Assembly (NCBI GenBank): GCA_039707655.1
Contig: CM077673.1
Span: forward strand, 6,830,001-6,894,000
Direction: 5' to 3'
Source: Elymus sibiricus
Lineage: Eukaryota; Streptophyta; Magnoliopsida; Poales; Poaceae
Length of the DNA stretch: 64,000 bases
The translations under genes were made by a program, and so were the position numbers. This document shows positions 50,537-60,605 of the stretch, in pieces. Within the stretch, counting starts at the first letter, position 1. Every line of letters starts with the position of its first letter. The notes beneath the pieces are model-generated. The model was not told the origin of the DNA, did not search any database, and saw only the letters and a list, made by a program, of their open reading frames with translations.

Positions 50537-52379
50537 TGTTGGGGAACGTTGCATGGGAAACAAAAATTTTCCTACGCACACACAAGATCTATCCATGGTG
50601 ATGAGCATCTACGAGAGGGAGAGTGAATCTACATACCCTTGTAGATCGCTAAGCGGAAGCGTTAATAAACGCGGTTGATGTAGTCGAACGTCTTCGCGAT
50701 CCAAATCGCCGAGCGTCCCGCGATCCAATCACGATCCTTCCGATCTAGTGCCGAACGGACGGCACCTCCGCGTTCAACACACGTACGGCTTGATGACGCC
50801 TTCACCTCCTCGATCCAGCGAGCGATGGTGAAGTAGTGGTTGAGTTCCAGCAGCACGACGGCGTGGTGATGGTGGTGAGGAACAATCTCTGCAGGGCTTC
50901 GCCAAGCGCTACGGAGATTATGACGGAGGAACTAGAGGGTTAGGGTTGCCGCACACGGCTTGGGGAAATCTTGATGTGTCCCGTGTGCTAGCCCTGCCCC
51001 TCTATTTATATGTTGAGCCTTGGGGTCTAAACTTGGAGTAAAAGCCTCCTCCAGGTCGGTTTTGCCCGCACAAGGTCGGTTTGGCCCGCAGGGAAAGAGT
51101 CCAACTCGGATCCCTGCCGAACCGTGCACAGCCGCACACAAGCGGTAGTACCGCTTCACACAAGCGGTAGTACCGCTTGGGCGGTAGTACCGCTTCACAC
51201 AAGCGGTAGTACCGCTTGGGCGGTAGTACCGCTTACGCGGCAGCAAAACTACTTTTTGCATTTTCCAATACCTTGTGGGCTTTTATCCCTTGGCCCATAT
51301 AAAGTGTTGCTGTACCCGAACACTTCGGCAAACATCCGGAACCCCTTCCGGTGAACTTCGGAACTCTTCCGGAGATCAAAACACTATTATCACATATATC
51401 AATCTTTACCTCCGGACTATTCCGGAGATCCTCGTCATGTCCGGGATCTTATCCGGGACTCCGAACAACTTTCGGTCACCAACATAATAACTCAATTATA
51501 CTAATCGTCACCAAACGTTAAGTGTGTAGACCCTGCGGGTTCGAGAACTATGTAGACATGACCGAGACACCTCTACGGCCAATAACCAATAGCGGGACCT
51601 GGATGCCCATATTGGCTCCTACATATTCTACGAAGATCTTTATCGGTCGAACCTCTATGTCAAGGATTCAGTTAATCCCGTATGCTGTTCCCTTTGTTCT
51701 TCGGTATGTTACTTGCCCGAGATTCGATCGTCGGTATCTCTATACCTAGTTCAATCTCGTTACCGGCAAGTCTCTTTACTCGTTCCGTAATACAAGATCT
51801 CGTGGCTAACACTTTTAGTCACATTGCTTGCAAGGCTCATTGTGATGTTGTATTACCGAGTGGGCCCTGAGATACCTCTCCGTCATACGGAGTAACAAAT
51901 CCCAGTCTTGATCCATGCCAACCCAACAGACACCCTCGGAGATATCTGTAGAGCACCTTTATAGTCACCCAGTTACGTTGCGACGTTTGATACACACAAG
52001 GTATTCCTCCGGTGTCAGTGAGTTGCATGATCTCATGGTCAAAGGAACAGATACTTGACATGCAGAAAACAATAGCAATAAACTGACACGATCAAATGCT
52101 ACGTTTACAGTTTGGGTCTTGTCCATCACATCATTCTCCTAATGATGTGATCCCGTTATCAAATGACATCTCATGTCCATGGCTAGGAAACCTTAACCAT
52201 CTTTGATCAACAAGCTAGTCAACTAGAGGCTTACTAGGGACACAGTGTTGTCTATGTACCCACACATGTATTTGAGTTTCCAATCAATACAATTATAGCA
52301 TGGATAATAAACGATTATCATGAACAAGGAAATATAATAATAACCAATTTATTATTGCCTCTAGGGCATATTTCCAACA
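50537..52379 (-). repeat. 3' LTR of Angela (1843 bp)
   Basis: On the minus strand it runs from TGTTGGAAATATGCC (52379) to CCCCAACA (50537). A TATAAATA box lies at 51003-51010 on the minus strand. Compared with the 5' LTR it keeps 33 bp at 51329-51361 and has one repeat fewer in the palindromic minisatellite. Short open frames in it are repeated in the other LTR and are not genes. Confidence 0.96.
51140..51234. repeat. Palindromic minisatellite in Angela 3' LTR
   Basis: Five copies of AAGCGGTAGTACCGCTT or the form gggcggtagtaccgctt. Each is a perfect inverted repeat around one central base, joined by short spacers (cacac or ggg). Confidence 0.85.
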
Positions 52380-52392
52380 GTCTCCCACTTGC
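52380..52392 (-). other. Polypurine tract of Angela
   Basis: The minus strand reads gtgcaagtgggagac immediately before the 3' LTR start TGTTGG. It is the expected plus-strand primer site for this group. Confidence 0.8.
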
Positions 52393-52429
52393 ACTAGAGT
52401 CAATAATCTAGTTCACATCACTATGTGAT

Positions 52430-55400
52430 TTACATTGTAATGAATCGAACACCCATGCAGTTCTGGTGTTGTTCATGTTTAGCCCTTGGAAGAGGTTTAG
52501 TCATCGGATCTGCAACATTTAGATCCGTGTGTACTTTGCAAATATTTATGTCGTCCTCCTTGATGTAATCGCGGATGGAATTGAAACGTCGCTTTATGTG
52601 TCTGGTCCTCTTGTGAAATCTTGGTTCCTTGGCTAGAGCAATGGCACCAGTATTATCACAAAACAGAGTCATTGGGTTAAGCGCACTAGGCACTACTCCA
52701 AGATCTGTCATGAACTCCTTCATCCAGACACCTTCCTTCGCCGCCTCCGAGGCAGCGATGTACTCCGCTTCGCATGTAGAATCAGCTACCACGCTTTGCT
52801 TGGAACTGCACCAGCTAACCGCACCCCCATTAAGAATAAATACGTATCCGGTTTGCGACTTAGAGTCATCCGGATCAGTGTCAAAGCTTGCATCGACGTA
52901 ACCCTTTACGACGAGCTCTTGATCACCTCCATAAACGAGAAACATGTCCTTAGTCCTTTTCAGGTACTTCAGGATATTCTTGACCGCCGTCCAGTGTTCC
53001 ATTCCTGGATCACTTTGAAACCTTCCGACCATACTTATGGCAAGGCTGACATCGGGTCTTGTGCACAGCATTGCATACATGATAGAGCCTATGGCCGAAG
53101 CATAGGGGATGACACTCATCTTTTCTCTATCTTCTGCAGTTACTGGGCATTGAGTCTTACTCAACTTCACACCTTGCAAAACAGGCAAGAACCCCTTCTT
53201 GGACTGATCCATTTTGAACTTCTTCAAAATCTTATCAAGGTATGTGCTTTGTGAAAGTCCTATTAAGCGTCTTGATCTATCTCTATAGATCTTGATGCCT
53301 AATATGAAAGCAGCTTCTCCTAGGTCCTTCATTGAAAAACTCTTGTTCAAATATTCCTTCACGCTTTCCAACATTTCTATATTGTTTCCAATCAGCAATA
53401 TGTCATCCACATATAATATTAGAAACGCTATAGAGCTCCCACTCACTTTCTTGTAAATACAAGCTTCCCCGTAAACTTGTATAAACTCGAACGCTTTGAT
53501 CACTTCATCAAAGCGAAGATTCCAACTCCGAGATGCTTGCACCAGTCCATAAATGGATCGCTGGAGTTTGCAAACTTTGTCAGCATTCTCTGGATCGACA
53601 AAACCTTCTGGTTGCATCATATACAACTCTTCCTTAAGGTAACCGTTAAGGAACGCTGTTTTGACATCCATCTGCCAAATTTCATAATCGAAAAAGGCAG
53701 CTATTGCTAACATGATTCTGACGGACTTAAGCATCGCTACGGGTGAGAAGGTCTCATCGTAGTCAACTCCTTGAACTTGTGAAAAACCCTTTGCCACAAG
53801 TCGAGCTTTATAGACGGTGACATTACCGTCCGCGTCCGTCTTCCTCTTAAAGATCCATTTGTTCTGAATGGCCTTACGCCCTTCAGGTAATACTTCCAAA
53901 GTCCATACTTTGTTTTCATACATGGATCCCATCTCGGATTTCATGGCCTTTAACCACTTCTCGGAATCCGGGCCCATCATCGCTTCTCCATAGCTCGTAG
54001 GTTCATCGTTGTTTAACAACATGACCTCTAAGACAGGGTTGCCGTACCACTCAGGAGCAGTACGCGTCCTTGTCGACCTACGAGGTTCGATAGCAACTTG
54101 ATCCAAAGCTTCATGATCATCATCATTAACTTCCTCTTCAGCTAATGTAGGCTCCACAGAAACAACTTTCTGCGCTGCGCTACTCTCAGGTTGAAGTAAA
54201 GGTTCAACAACCTCATCAAGTTCTATCTTCCTCCCACTCAATTCTTTCGAGAGAAACTCTTTCTCAAGAAATGTTCCGTTTTTAGCGACAAACACTTTGC
54301 CCTCGGATCTGAGGTAGAAGGTATACCCAATTGTCTCTTTTGGGTATCCTATGAAGACGCATTTCTCCGCTTTGGGTTCCAGCTTTTCAGGCTGAAGCTT
54401 TTTGACATAAGCATCACATCCCCAAACTTTAAGAAACGACAGTTTTGGCTTCTTGCCAAACCAAAGTTCATATGGCGTCGTCTCAACGGATTTCGATGGT
54501 GCCCTATTTAAAGTGAATGCAGCTGTCTCTAATGCATAACCCCAAAACGATAGTGGCAAATCGGCAAGAGACATCATAGATCGCACCATATCCAATAAGG
54601 TTCGATTACGACGTTCGGACACACCATTACGCTGTGGTGTTCCAGGCGGTGTCAATTGTGAAACAATTCCACACTGTCTTAAGTGACTGCCAAACTCATA
54701 ACTCAGATATTCTCCTCCTCGATCAGATCGTAGGAATTTAATCTTCTTGTTACGATGATTCTCAACTTCACTCTGAAATTGTTTGAACTTTTCAAATGTT
54801 TCAGACTTGTGTTTCATTAAGTAAATATACCCATATCTACTTAAGTCATCAGTGAAGGTGAGAAAGTAACGATAACCACCGCGCGCCTCAATACTCATCG
54901 GACCGCACACATCAGTATGTATGATTTCCAATAAGTCACTTGCCCGTTCCATTGTTCCAGAGAACGGCGTTTTAGTCATCTTGCCCATGAGGCATGGCTC
55001 ACATGTGTCAAGTGATTCAAAATCAAGTGACTCCAAAAGTCCATCAGCATGGAGCTTCTTCATGCGTTTTACGCCAATATGACCTAAACGGCAGTGCCAC
55101 AAGAAAGTGGTATTATCATTATCAATTCTATATCTTTTGGCATCAATGTTATGAACATGTGTATCATTACTATCGAGATTCAACAAGAATAAACCCCTCA
55201 CATTGGGTGCATGACCATAAAAGATATTACTCATATAAATAGAACAACCATTATTCTCTGATTTAAATGAGTAACCGTCTCGCAATAAACAAGATCCAGA
55301 TATAATGTTCATGCTTAACGCAGGCACCAAATAACACTTATTTAGGTTCATCACTAATCCCGACAGTAATCGAAGAGCGAGCGTGCCGACGGCGATCACA

Positions 55401-56413
55401 TCAACCTTGGAACCATTTCCCACGCGCATCGTCACTTCGTCCTTTGCCAGCCTCCGTCTATTCCGCAGTTCCTGTTTTGAGTTGCAAATATGAGCAACCG
55501 CACCGGTATCAAATACCCAGGCACTACAACGAGATTTGGTAAGGTACACATCAATAACATGTATATCATATATACCTTGTTTGTTGTTGGCCGCCTTCTT
55601 GTCAGCCAAATACTTGGGGCAATTCCGCTTCCAGTGTCCAGTTCCCTTGCAATGAAAACACACAGTTTCTGGTTTGGGTCCAGCCTTGGGTTTCTTCACG
55701 AGAGGAGCAACTGCTTTGCCACTCTGCTTGGAGTTACCCTTCTTACCCTTGCCATTTTTCTTGAAACTAGTGGTTTTATTGACCATCAACACTTGATGCT
55801 CCTTCTGAATTTCAGACTCAGCGGCTTTCAGCATCGCAAACAGCTCGGCGACTGACTTGTTCATCCCGTGCATGTTATAGTTCAACACGAAGCTCTTGTA
55901 GCTAGGTGGCAATGATTGAAGAACTCTGTCAGTGATAGCCTCTGGCGGAAGGGGCATCCCTAACTCAGCCAGACGGGTGGAGTACCCAGACATTCTGAGC
56001 ACGTGATCACTGATAGACCCGTTCTCCTCCATCTTGCAAGCATAGAACTTATCGGAGATCTCATATCTCTCGATCCGGGCATTCTTCTGAAAGATAAACT
56101 TCAACTCCTGGAACATCTCATATGCTCCATGACGTTCAAAACGTCTTTGAAGTCCCGGTTCTAAGCCATACAACATTGCACATTGAACTATTGAGTAATC
56201 ATCAGAACGAGCCTGCCAGGCGTTCACAACGTCTAGAGACTCAACTGGAGCGGGTGGATCACCAAGCGGTGCATCAAGGACATAAGCCTTCTGGGAAGCC
56301 GTAAGGATAATCCTTAGATTACGGGCCCAGTCCACAAAGTTACTTCCATCATCTTTCAACTTAGCTTTCTCTAGGAACGCATTAAAATTCAGGGGTGCTA
56401 CTGCGCGAGCCAT
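52430..56413 (-). CDS. Angela-type copia gag-pol polyprotein, intact
   Basis: One uninterrupted frame of 1327 codons, the normal size for the group, carrying in order: Gag (1-250), a CCHC zinc knuckle (C252, C255, H260, C265), an aspartic protease with DTG at 302-304, integrase, reverse transcriptase and RNase H. The integrase has an HHCC finger (H440, H445, C471, C474) and the triad D501, D564, E600 with 35 residues between the last two. RT has MDVKTAFLNG (D916) and YVDD at 1001-1004. RNase H has D1174 in YVDASFD, E1215 and D1253, ending near MTKPL. The order PR-INT-RT-RH is the Ty1/copia order. It makes virus-like particles, copies the RNA and inserts the cDNA. No stop or frameshift is seen and every catalytic residue I checked is present. 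Start chosen: ATG giving MARAVAPLNFNAF, a usual Angela/BARE start. Confidence 0.96.
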   Translation of the reverse strand: MARAVAPLNFNAFLEKAKLKDDGSNFVDWARNLRIILTASQKAYVLDAPLGDPPAPVESLDVVNAWQARSDDYSIVQCAMLYGLEPGLQRRFERHGAYEMFQELKFIFQKNARIERYEISDKFYACKMEENGSISDHVLRMSGYSTRLAELGMPLPPEAITDRVLQSLPPSYKSFVLNYNMHGMNKSVAELFAMLKAAESEIQKEHQVLMVNKTTSFKKNGKGKKGNSKQSGKAVAPLVKKPKAGPKPETVCFHCKGTGHWKRNCPKYLADKKAANNKQGIYDIHVIDVYLTKSRCSAWVFDTGAVAHICNSKQELRNRRRLAKDEVTMRVGNGSKVDVIAVGTLALRLLSGLVMNLNKCYLVPALSMNIISGSCLLRDGYSFKSENNGCSIYMSNIFYGHAPNVRGLFLLNLDSNDTHVHNIDAKRYRIDNDNTTFLWHCRLGHIGVKRMKKLHADGLLESLDFESLDTCEPCLMGKMTKTPFSGTMERASDLLEIIHTDVCGPMSIEARGGYRYFLTFTDDLSRYGYIYLMKHKSETFEKFKQFQSEVENHRNKKIKFLRSDRGGEYLSYEFGSHLRQCGIVSQLTPPGTPQRNGVSERRNRTLLDMVRSMMSLADLPLSFWGYALETAAFTLNRAPSKSVETTPYELWFGKKPKLSFLKVWGCDAYVKKLQPEKLEPKAEKCVFIGYPKETIGYTFYLRSEGKVFVAKNGTFLEKEFLSKELSGRKIELDEVVEPLLQPESSAAQKVVSVEPTLAEEEVNDDDHEALDQVAIEPRRSTRTRTAPEWYGNPVLEVMLLNNDEPTSYGEAMMGPDSEKWLKAMKSEMGSMYENKVWTLEVLPEGRKAIQNKWIFKRKTDADGNVTVYKARLVAKGFSQVQGVDYDETFSPVAMLKSVRIMLAIAAFFDYEIWQMDVKTAFLNGYLKEELYMMQPEGFVDPENADKVCKLQRSIYGLVQASRSWNLRFDEVIKAFEFIQVYGEACIYKKVSGSSIAFLILYVDDILLIGNNIEMLESVKEYLNKSFSMKDLGEAAFILGIKIYRDRSRRLIGLSQSTYLDKILKKFKMDQSKKGFLPVLQGVKLSKTQCPVTAEDREKMSVIPYASAIGSIMYAMLCTRPDVSLAISMVGRFQSDPGMEHWTAVKNILKYLKRTKDMFLVYGGDQELVVKGYVDASFDTDPDDSKSQTGYVFILNGGAVSWCSSKQSVVADSTCEAEYIAASEAAKEGVWMKEFMTDLGVVPSALNPMTLFCDNTGAIALAKEPRFHKRTRHIKRRFNSIRDYIKEDDINICKVHTDLNVADPMTKPLPRAKHEQHQNCMGVRFITM

Positions 56414-57692
56414 GATCTACAACATAAATATAGCAAAGACAACTTAGACTATTGTTCTTAGATAATGAGTTTAGTTAATCATATTTAAAAAACTCCCACT
56501 CAAATTGACATCCCTCCGATCATTCGAGTGTAACATGATCCAAATCCACCAACTCAAGTCCGATCATCACGTGAGTTGAGGTGGTTTCAATGGTGAACAT
56601 CTTCATGTTGATCATATCTACTATATGACTCATGTTCGACCTTTCGGTCTCTTGTGTTCCGAGGCCATGTCTGTACATGCTAGGCTCGTCAAGTTTAACC
56701 CGAGTGTTCCGCACGTGTAACATGGCTTACACCCGTTGTATGCGAACGTAGAGTCTATCACACCCGATCATCACGGCGTGTCTCGAAACGACGAACTTTC
56801 GCAACGGTGCACACTCGGGGAGAACACAATTTATCTTGAAATTTAAGTGAGGGATCACCTTATAATGCTACCGTCGTCCTAAGCAAAATAAGATGCATAA
56901 AAGGATTAACATCACATGCAAATCATAAGTGACATGATATGGCCATGAACTTGTGCTTTTGATCTCCATCTCCAAAGCACCGGCATGATCTCCATCGTCA
57001 CCGGCATGACACCATGATCTCCATCATCTTGATCTCCATCAACGTGTCGCCATAAGGTTGTCGCGCCGACTGATGCTTCCACGACTATAGCTAACGTTTA
57101 GCGATAAAGTAAAGCATTACATAGCGCTTAATGATTGACACGCAGGTCATACAATAATTAAAGACAACTCTATGGCTCCTGCCAGTTGCCGTACTCATCG
57201 ACATGCAAGTCGTGATATTCTATACATCACATGATCATCTCATACATCACATATATCTCATCATGTAATTGGCCATATCACATCACAACATACCCTGCAA
57301 AAACAAGTTAGACGTCCTCTAATTGTTGTTGCAAATTTTACGTGGCTGCTACGGGTTTGCAAGAACCGTTCTTACCTACGCAAAACCACAACGTGGTGTA
57401 GTGATTGCTTTTTGATCTTCTAAAAGAACCCTCTTCATTGAAATCGATTCAACTAAAGTGAGAGAGACAGACACCCGCTAGCCATCTTTATGCAACAAAA
57501 TTACATGTCAGTTGAAGGAACCTGTCTCGCGTAAGTGTACGCGTAATGTCGGTCCGGGCCGCTTCATCTCACAATACCGCCGAATCAAATATCAACTAGT
57601 AACGGCAAGCAATATGTATACATCCACGCCCACAACTCGTTTGTGTTCTACTCGAGATCTCATCTACGCATAGACCTAGCTCATGATGCCAC
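56414..57692 (-). other. Untranslated leader of Angela
   Basis: 1279 bp between the 5' LTR and gag. Long leaders are typical of this group. It holds the primer-binding site at its start and several copies of the short word gatggagatc (minus strand) around 56960-57050. No open frame of note is supported here. Confidence 0.7.
57679..57691 (-). other. Primer-binding site of Angela
   Basis: One base inside the LTR the minus strand reads TGGCATCATGAGC. This starts with the TGG needed to pair with a tRNA CCA end and resembles the initiator-Met site (TGGTATCAGAGC) used by this group, with a few mismatches. Confidence 0.65.
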
Positions 57693-58158
57693 TGTTGGGG
57701 AATGTTGCATGGGAAACAAAAATTTTCCTACGCACACACAAGATCTATCCATGGTGATGAGCATCTACGAGAGGGAGATTGAATCTACATACCCTTGTAG
57801 ATCGCTAAGCGGAAGCGTTAATAAACGCGGTTGATGTAGTCGAACGTCTTCGCGATCCAAATCGCCGAGCGTCCCGCGATCCAATCACGATCCTTCCGAT
57901 CTAGTGCCGAACGGACGGCACCTCCGCGTTCAACACACGTACGGCTTGATGACGCCTTCACCTCCTCGATCCAGCGAGCGATGGTGAAGTAGTGGTTGAG
58001 TTCCAGCAGCACGACGGCGTGGTGATGGTGGTGAGGAACAATCTCTGCAGGGCTTCGCCAAGCGCTACGGAGATTATGACGGAGGAACTAGAGGGTTAGG
58101 GTTGCCGCACACGGCTTGGGGAAATCTTGATGTGTCCCGTGTGCTAGCCCTGCCCCTC

Positions 58159-58166
58159 TATTTATA
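58159..58166 (-). promoter_or_regulatory. TATA box in the Angela 5' LTR
   Basis: The minus strand reads acatataaatagagggg, a canonical plant TATAAATA. Transcription would start about 30 bp further along the minus strand, near 58130, defining U3 to its right and R/U5 to its left. A second, weaker TATA-like word (ctttatatggg) lies farther upstream near 58476. Confidence 0.6.
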
Positions 58167-58294
58167 TGTTGAGCCTTAGGGTCTAAACTTGGAGTAAAAG
58201 CCTCCTCCAGGTCGGTTTTGCCCGCACAAGGTCGGTTTGGCCCGCAGGGAAAGAGTCCAACTCGGATCCCTGCCGAACCGTGCACAGCCGCACA

Positions 58295-58412
58295 CAAGCG
58301 GTAGTACCGCTTCACACAAGCGGTAGTACCGCTTGGGTGGTAGTACCGCTTCACACAAGCGGTAGTACCGCTTGGGCGGTAGTACCGCTTCACACAAGCG
58401 GTAGTACCGCTT
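58295..58412. repeat. Palindromic minisatellite in Angela 5' LTR
   Basis: Six copies of the same 17-bp inverted repeat found in the other LTR, one more than there. The extra unit is 22 bp (cacac plus the palindrome), a change that must have happened after insertion. Confidence 0.85.
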
Positions 58413-59524
58413 ACGCGGCAGCAAAACTACTTTTTGCATTTTCCAATACCTTGTGGGCTTTTATCCCTTGGCCCATATAAAGTGTTGCTGTACCCGAACA
58501 CTTCGGAACTCTTCCGGAGATCAAAACACTATTATCACATATATCAATCTTTACCTCCGGACTATTCCGGAGATCCTCGTCATGTCCGGGATCTTATCCG
58601 GGACTCCGAACAACTTTCGGTCACCAACATAATAACTCAATTATACTAATCGTCACCAAACGTTAAGTGTGTAGACCCTGCGGGTTCGAGAACTATGTAG
58701 ACATGACCGAGACACCTCTACGGCCAATAACCAATAGCGGGACCTGGATGCCCATATTGGCTCCTACATATTCTACGAAGATCTTTATCGGTCGAACCTC
58801 TATGTCAAGGATTCAGTTAATCCCGTATGCTGTTCCCTTTGTTCTTCGGTATGTTACTTGCCCGAGATTCGATCGTCGGTATCTCTATACCTAGTTCAAT
58901 CTCGTTACCGGCAAGTCTCTTTACTCGTTCCGTAATACAAGATCTCGTGGCTAACACTTTTAGTCACATTGCTTGCAAGGCTCATTGTGATGTTGTATTA
59001 CCGAGTGGGCCCTGAGATACCTCTCCGTCATACGGAGTAACAAATCCCAGTCTTGATCCATGCCAACCCAACAGACACCCTCGGAGATATCTGTAGAGCA
59101 CCTTTATAGTCACCCAGTTACGTTGCGACGTTTGATACACACAAGGTATTCCTCCGGTGTCAGTGAGTTGCATGATCTCATGGTCAAAGGAACAGATACT
59201 TGACATGCAGAAAACAATAGCAATAAACTGACACGATCAAATGCTACGTTTACAGTTTGGGTCTTGTCCATCACATCATTCTCCTAATGATGTGATCCCG
59301 TTATCAAATGACATCTCATGTCCATGGCTAGGAAACCTTAACCATCTTTGATCAACAAGCTAGTCAACTAGAGGCTTACTAGGGACACAGTGTTGTCTAT
59401 GTACCCACACATGTATTTGAGTTTCCAATCAATACAATTATAGCATGGATAATAAACGATTATCATGAACAAGGAAATATAATAATAACCAATTTATTAT
59501 TGCCTCTAGGGCATATTTCCAACA

Positions 59525-59529
59525 CTTAT
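59525..59529. other. Target-site duplication of Angela, right copy (CTTAT)
   Basis: Exact copy of 50532-50536. Removing the element and one copy restores an 83-bp intron. Confidence 0.95.
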
Positions 59530-59551
59530 ACCACCCAACCTTTCCTTGCAG

Positions 59552-60174
59552 GCGAAAGGAGCCGCCAATTATCCTCTGACAGCGTGATGAAGCTGAAGGC
59601 AGTGTACTCCTTAGCTGAACAACTCTAGTGCGGGACTCTCCTGACCATTAAAGCCATGCTGACTGAAAGGAGCATCCCCAAACGCATGAAAGGAGTCATA
59701 GAGCTGTTGTCCACGCTGCCCAAGCAGATTGACGAGCTCAAACGATCAGCCGCCAGGCAGGGGGCTCTGTCCGCACTAAGCCGATGCTTGGCTTTCGCTC
59801 CTGAGCTGACTGCTGACGAGATGATGGACGGGTTCCCATCCAAGAAAGATGACGGCTCTGAGTTCACGACAGAAGACTATGCTCAATGCAGAAGGTCTTC
59901 CAGGGTGCTTGCTTCCAAGCTGGTGGAGGATCTTGATATGTCAACTTACCAGGCGGCTTACAGCGAGACGTCCAAGAAGATACGCGGTCCCACTTTTGAA
60001 TGCAGAGACTTGACTCCTGCTCGCCGTAAGCATCTCTTCGCCCCTGAGATTGACCCGTCTCCTCTGTTTGAAGACGCCCGGTTTGAAGCGCTAACACACT
60101 GCAACTGGGACGTGGACAATCTTCAGATCGAAGAAGTCGAAGACCCGGAGCAGGATGACCCGCCACCAAGATGA
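59552..60174 (+). CDS. Antisense gene exon 6, C-terminal domain
   Basis: It starts after acceptor ttccttgcag at 59551 and reads in frame from exon 5: ERSRQLSSDSVMKLKAVYSL, then TAG at 59626-59628, then a long open stretch to the true stop TGA at 60172-60174. It includes MKGVIELLSTLPKQIDELKR, LAFAPELTADEMMDGFPS and an acidic end EEVEDPEQDDPPPR. I recognise no enzyme motif. The ATG at 59656 after the TAG is probably just an internal Met. Confidence 0.65.
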
Positions 60175-60605
60175 ACTTTATATTTGATAACCCGGCCTCC
60201 TGAGCCGCCAATTGCGTTGTATAAAACTTTTGGCTGTTGCCTGTTGGGCTCTCAAAGAGAGCTTTGTAATAGGCTTGTAGAAAAACCCTTTCACCGTCTG
60301 ACCCGTGCCATCGTGCACGTATAAATCTTTTGTCAATCGTAATATATTCTTTTGCTTTTCTTCAAGCGGCTTGTGGTGCCAATTTGCACGGCGTCTCACC
60401 TTATAGATAAAAACCCGGCAAAATAAGATAAGACAGAAACATGTTCTGTACTTTTGTAAAGGGCGGCTTAAAAAGCCTAACCCGGAGGCGTGAAACCTCA
60501 TTTGCTTTTCTTTCCGAATATATAAGCCGGTTCTTCTGGGTGGTCTTAGCCACTTTGAACTCTTGGTAAGAGCGTAGCAACCCAGAAAGAGACGCAGCAA
60601 ATAGG

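Larger units (their letters stand above)
50537..59524 (-). mobile_element. Complete Angela/BARE/WIS-type copia retrotransposon
   Basis: An 8988-bp Ty1/copia element on the minus strand with two LTRs (1843 and 1832 bp), primer-binding site, leader, a single open gag-pol frame, polypurine tract and perfect 5-bp target duplication. The LTR start TGTTGGAAATATGCCCTAG, the LTR length and the total length are those of the Angela/BARE1/WIS group of Triticeae. By eye the LTRs differ by about four substitutions and two indels, so the insertion is recent. Everything needed for transposition appears present, so the copy may be autonomous. It sits in the last intron of the antisense gene of the gypsy element. 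Confidence 0.96.
57693..59524 (-). repeat. 5' LTR of Angela (1832 bp)
   Basis: Same termini as the 3' LTR. Differences seen by eye: T for C in ggggaatgttgc (57701), T for G in gagattgaatc (57779), A for G in gccttagggtc (58178), T for C in gggtggtag (58337), an extra 22-bp minisatellite unit, and a 33-bp deletion at about 58500-58506. As the 5' LTR it provides the promoter. Confidence 0.96.
47607..60174 (+). pseudogene. Antisense spliced ORF of a Tat gypsy element, decayed
   Basis: A six-exon plus-strand gene lying antisense to the retrotransposon, between pol and the 3' LTR. I recognise the first exon as the plant 'putative gypsy type transposon' family (Pfam PF04195 type), known as an antisense ORF of Tat elements; its biochemical role is unknown. 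Exons: 47607-48449, 48522-48953, 49034-49065 (least certain), 49173-49617, 50199-50475, 59552-60174. Introns have GT and AG ends, and all junctions except the third are phase-checked by uninterrupted reading, giving about 883 codons. Two in-frame stops break it: TAA at 47922-47924 and TAG at 59626-59628. Conserved residues continue in frame after each, so both are nonsense mutations, not exon ends. The last intron holds a whole Angela element. Order of domains: conserved N-terminal domain, basic and proline-rich linker, acidic linker, coiled coil, C-terminal domain. Confidence 0.75.

Noticed and set aside
51522..52061. Open frames in the Angela LTRs, also at 58667-59206
   Set aside because: Identical in both LTRs, no family resemblance, and positioned in LTR control sequence.
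52796..53254. Plus-strand open frame of 152 codons and other plus-strand frames inside 52430-56413
   Set aside because: Shadows of the intact minus-strand gag-pol frame.
60178..60600. Minus-strand open frame of 140 codons
   Set aside because: Lies in the non-coding 3' region and crosses the start of the antisense exon flank; no domain and biased composition.
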